A stretch of DNA of 23,733 bases, from positions 1 through 23,733 of the IMG/VR virus record IMGVR_UViG_3300044818_000005; one strand, written 5' to 3'. Below are positions 22,121 through 23,733 of the stretch, one piece after another. Positions within the stretch are counted from its first letter, which is position 1, and the number at the start of each line of letters is the position of its first letter. A model generated the notes under the pieces. That model had not been told where the DNA came from. It ran no database searches and was given only the letters and a program-made list of their open reading frames with translations. Position numbers and translations under genes: made by a program. This DNA is from a virus.

Positions 22121-22834
22121 ATGAACGAACATTTGGCGCTTATTTGCGGCAAATCGGGCAGCGGTAAGTCTGCTTCCCTGCGCAATCTGCGCGATCCCGA
22201 ATCGGTTCTGTATTTGAACTGTGAAGCGGGCAAACGACTGCCTTTCCCGGCGAAGTTCACCCAGAAAACGGTAACCAACCCAAACCAAGTGAAAGAAGCT
22301 TTCGGTTGGGCCGAGAAGCAGGATCACATCAAGGTCATCATCGTTGACACCTTGACCTTCTGGCTTGATATGTACATCAGCCAGTACGTCCGCACCGCCG
22401 TTGATGGCCGTGCCGCGTGGGGTAACTTCGCGGAGTTCTTCCGCTCCACCATGCAGGCCGACGTGGCTAAGTCTTCCAAGAAGGTCATCTTCCTGGCTCA
22501 CGTCCTCGACGTGTACAACGAAACTGCCATGGTCATGGAAACCGCGATCCCTGTCGCCGGCTCCCTGAAGAACCAAGGCATCGAAGCCTACTTCTCCATG
22601 GTGCTCATGTGCCAGAAGATCAAGGTAGATGACCTTACTGAAGAAAGTGATCTGCTGAAGATTACCGACCGCGAGAAAGCCGTCGGCTTCAAGCACGTCT
22701 ACCAGACCCAGATCACCAAGGACACGATCAACACTCGTATTCGTGGCCCGATGATGCTCTGGGGTGACAACGAAACCTACATCGACAACGACATCCAGAT
22801 GGTCCTCGACCGTCTCGACTCCTACTATCAATAG
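22121..22834 (+). CDS. Sak4-like RecA-fold ATPase
   Basis: 237 aa from ATG 22121 with CAGGAG upstream; the eight earlier codons run through the leader. Walker A G10-K-S-G-S-G-K16-S17 lies at the very N-terminus; Walker B is V-I-I-V-D76-T. A compact RecA-like core without extra domains matches the Sak4 group (AAA_24-type), phage single-strand annealing proteins that act with a cognate SSB. The next gene is an SSB-like protein, exactly the expected partner, and a RecB-type nuclease is two genes upstream. A role in replication-linked recombination is therefore likely. Confidence 0.82.
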   Translation: MNEHLALICGKSGSGKSASLRNLRDPESVLYLNCEAGKRLPFPAKFTQKTVTNPNQVKEAFGWAEKQDHIKVIIVDTLTFWLDMYISQYVRTAVDGRAAWGNFAEFFRSTMQADVAKSSKKVIFLAHVLDVYNETAMVMETAIPVAGSLKNQGIEAYFSMVLMCQKIKVDDLTEESDLLKITDREKAVGFKHVYQTQITKDTINTRIRGPMMLWGDNETYIDNDIQMVLDRLDSYYQ

Positions 22835-22838
22835 CAGC

Positions 22839-22862
22839 GGCCCCGTCCCGGGGCTGTTGTGA
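22839..22862 (+). repeat. 24-bp direct repeat, copy 2, with GC hairpin
   Basis: Exact copy of 22077-22100, starting 5 bp after the Sak4-like stop and ending 30 bp before the SSB ATG. The hairpin stem is 22840-22845 with 22849-22854. The flanking sequences differ from copy 1 immediately on both sides, so the repeat unit is sharply bounded. Confidence 0.85.
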
Positions 22863-22892
22863 ATTTCCTTCTCATAATTTTGGAGCAACACC

Positions 22893-23669
22893 ATGAATCC
22901 TTTTGCCTCTACCGCTAACACCAGTAACGACAAGATCGAAGAAGACAGCGACCGCCTTGGCGGCAGCTTCGTCTGGGACTCCAACGCATACGAAGTCACC
23001 GTGCTGTCTGCCTATGCAGGCAAGTCGAAAGGTGGCGCCGGTTCCATGAACTTCGAAGTCCAAGGTCCGGACGGCCGCAAGTTCAAGTTCACCGAGTGGG
23101 TCACCTCGGGCGATGCCAAAGGCAACAAGCCGTACTACGAACGTGACGGCAAGAAGTCCTACCTGCCTGGCTTCAACAACGTGAACGCCATCGCGATGTT
23201 CTGCACCAAGAAAGAACTGAACGCGCTGACCTTCGAAACCAAAATCGTCAAGCTACGTAACTTCGATACCAAGACCGACGTTCCGACCGAAGTGCCAATG
23301 GCTGTCGAGCTGATCGGCAAGAAGTTCATCCTCGGTCTGCTGAAGGTCGAAGAAAACAAAACCAAAAAGGTAGGCAACGACTACCTGCCGGTTTGCGATG
23401 CAACTGGCGCACCGATCACCAAGTTCACCAACGAAATCGGCAAGATCTTCTACCCGGACAACAAGTGCACCATTGCTGAGCTGCGTGCAGCCAAGCAGTC
23501 GGGTTCCGCACCGGTTGCCGACTTCTACACCAAGTGGATCGAAGCCAATGCTGGCAAGGTCATCGACAAGGTCAAGAAGGAAGGTCTGGTCCCAGAAACT
23601 GGAGGTGCCGGCCCTGCTGGTACCCCAACCGACGCTACCGGCGCCGAAGTCGATTCGCTGTTCGACTGA
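22893..23669 (+). CDS. SSB-like single-stranded DNA-binding protein
   Basis: 258 aa, TTTTGGAG upstream of ATG. Residues ~25-160 are a beta-rich, Lys/Arg- and aromatic-containing domain consistent with an OB fold (WDSNAYEVTVLSAYAGKSKG, MNFEVQGPDGRKFKF). A linker rich in Gly/Pro/Thr/Ala follows, with an acidic tip ending D-S-L-F-D like the protein-docking tails of SSBs. It would coat ssDNA at the fork and load or stimulate the adjacent Sak4-like protein. It is longer than E. coli SSB (178 aa). Fold assignment is by composition, tail and context, without a diagnostic motif. Confidence 0.75.
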   Translation: MNPFASTANTSNDKIEEDSDRLGGSFVWDSNAYEVTVLSAYAGKSKGGAGSMNFEVQGPDGRKFKFTEWVTSGDAKGNKPYYERDGKKSYLPGFNNVNAIAMFCTKKELNALTFETKIVKLRNFDTKTDVPTEVPMAVELIGKKFILGLLKVEENKTKKVGNDYLPVCDATGAPITKFTNEIGKIFYPDNKCTIAELRAAKQSGSAPVADFYTKWIEANAGKVIDKVKKEGLVPETGGAGPAGTPTDATGAEVDSLFD

Positions 23670-23679
23670 ACACCACCAT

Positions 23680-23698
23680 GGGTCGGGTAACCGGCCCC
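23680..23698 (+). other. Intercistronic GC hairpin after SSB gene
   Basis: GGGTCGG (23680-23686), loop GTAA, CCGGCCC (23691-23697): a 7-bp stem with one T-G pair. It starts 10 bp after the SSB stop and lies directly before CTTTCAGGAG, the same Shine-Dalgarno context as follows repeat copy 1. It is analogous in position to the 24-bp repeats but different in sequence. Confidence 0.65.
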
Positions 23699-23713
23699 TT
23701 TCAGGAGCTGTCC

Positions 23714-23733
23714 ATGTCTGTATCTGCTGAACA
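23714..23733 (+). CDS. Start of next gene, truncated by window end
   Basis: ATG 23714 has TCAGGAG (23701-23707) at normal spacing; the codons read M-S-V-S-A-E before the edge. It continues the replication operon. Nothing can be said of its function. Confidence 0.6.

Noticed and set aside
22077-22862. The two 24-bp repeats as rho-independent terminators
   Set aside because: The stems are strong but followed by TGTTGTGA, not a U-tract, and terminating between primase, Sak4-like and SSB genes would leave later genes without a visible promoter.
22118-22999. 293-codon antisense frame across the Sak4-like and SSB genes
   Set aside because: It crosses two well-supported genes and both hairpin repeats; no motif is visible.

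Overview
This window is part of the genome of a tailed double-stranded DNA bacteriophage. Genes are packed end to end with 1-4 bp stop/start overlaps. Replication, nucleotide-metabolism, tail-fibre and lysis genes are present, and no cellular housekeeping gene is seen. A tail-tip protein with a fibronectin-III-like N-terminus and a protein-J-like C-terminus points to a long-tailed siphovirus. The Rz/Rz1 spanin pair requires a Gram-negative host. Moderate G+C and the small-gene style would suit a Pseudomonas or related gammaproteobacterial host, but that is inference and the species cannot be read from the sequence.

Layout. (1) Positions 1-8984, + strand: a VWA/DUF2201-type protein cut by the window edge, a Dda/RecD2-like helicase, an unknown protein, a family A DNA polymerase with proofreading exonuclease, and an overlapping HNH homing-endonuclease-like gene. 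A run of very small genes around a dCTP deaminase follows, then a 173-aa unknown protein, a LydA-type holin, a terminator and two small acidic proteins. (2) Positions 16989-8999, - strand, convergent with block 1: a J-like tail-tip/central fibre protein, two related beta-rich tail proteins, a terminator inside the operon, a coiled-coil tail protein, an SGNH esterase, a large tail fibre, a lysozyme-like endolysin, and Rz with Rz1 nested in it. A bidirectional terminator separates blocks 1 and 2. (3) Positions 16990-17861: a non-coding divergent region with a 12-bp inverted repeat and three copies of GTAGAATCC, interrupted by a free-standing GIY-YIG nuclease gene with its own terminator. (4) Positions 17862-23733, + strand: two small likely DNA-binding proteins, a 70-aa protein, a RecB/Cas4-like nuclease with a CX2CX5C cysteine cluster, an ATPase-primase fusion, a Sak4-like RecA-fold ATPase, an SSB-like protein and the first codons of another gene.

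How it works together. Blocks 1 and 4 supply a nearly self-sufficient replication and recombination set: primase-helicase, polymerase, second helicase, SSB, Sak4-type recombinase and a RecB-like nuclease, with dCTP deaminase feeding the dTTP pathway. Block 2 supplies host recognition and lysis. The holin is on the opposite strand and in a different operon from endolysin and spanins. Its Shine-Dalgarno lies in one arm of a perfect 11-bp inverted repeat, so holin timing may be set separately.

The most unusual non-coding signals are GC-rich hairpins placed between stop codon and Shine-Dalgarno in three successive gaps of the primase-Sak4-SSB operon, two of them an exact 24-bp duplication; the inverted repeat and repeated motif in the divergent region; and the holin-leader inverted repeat.
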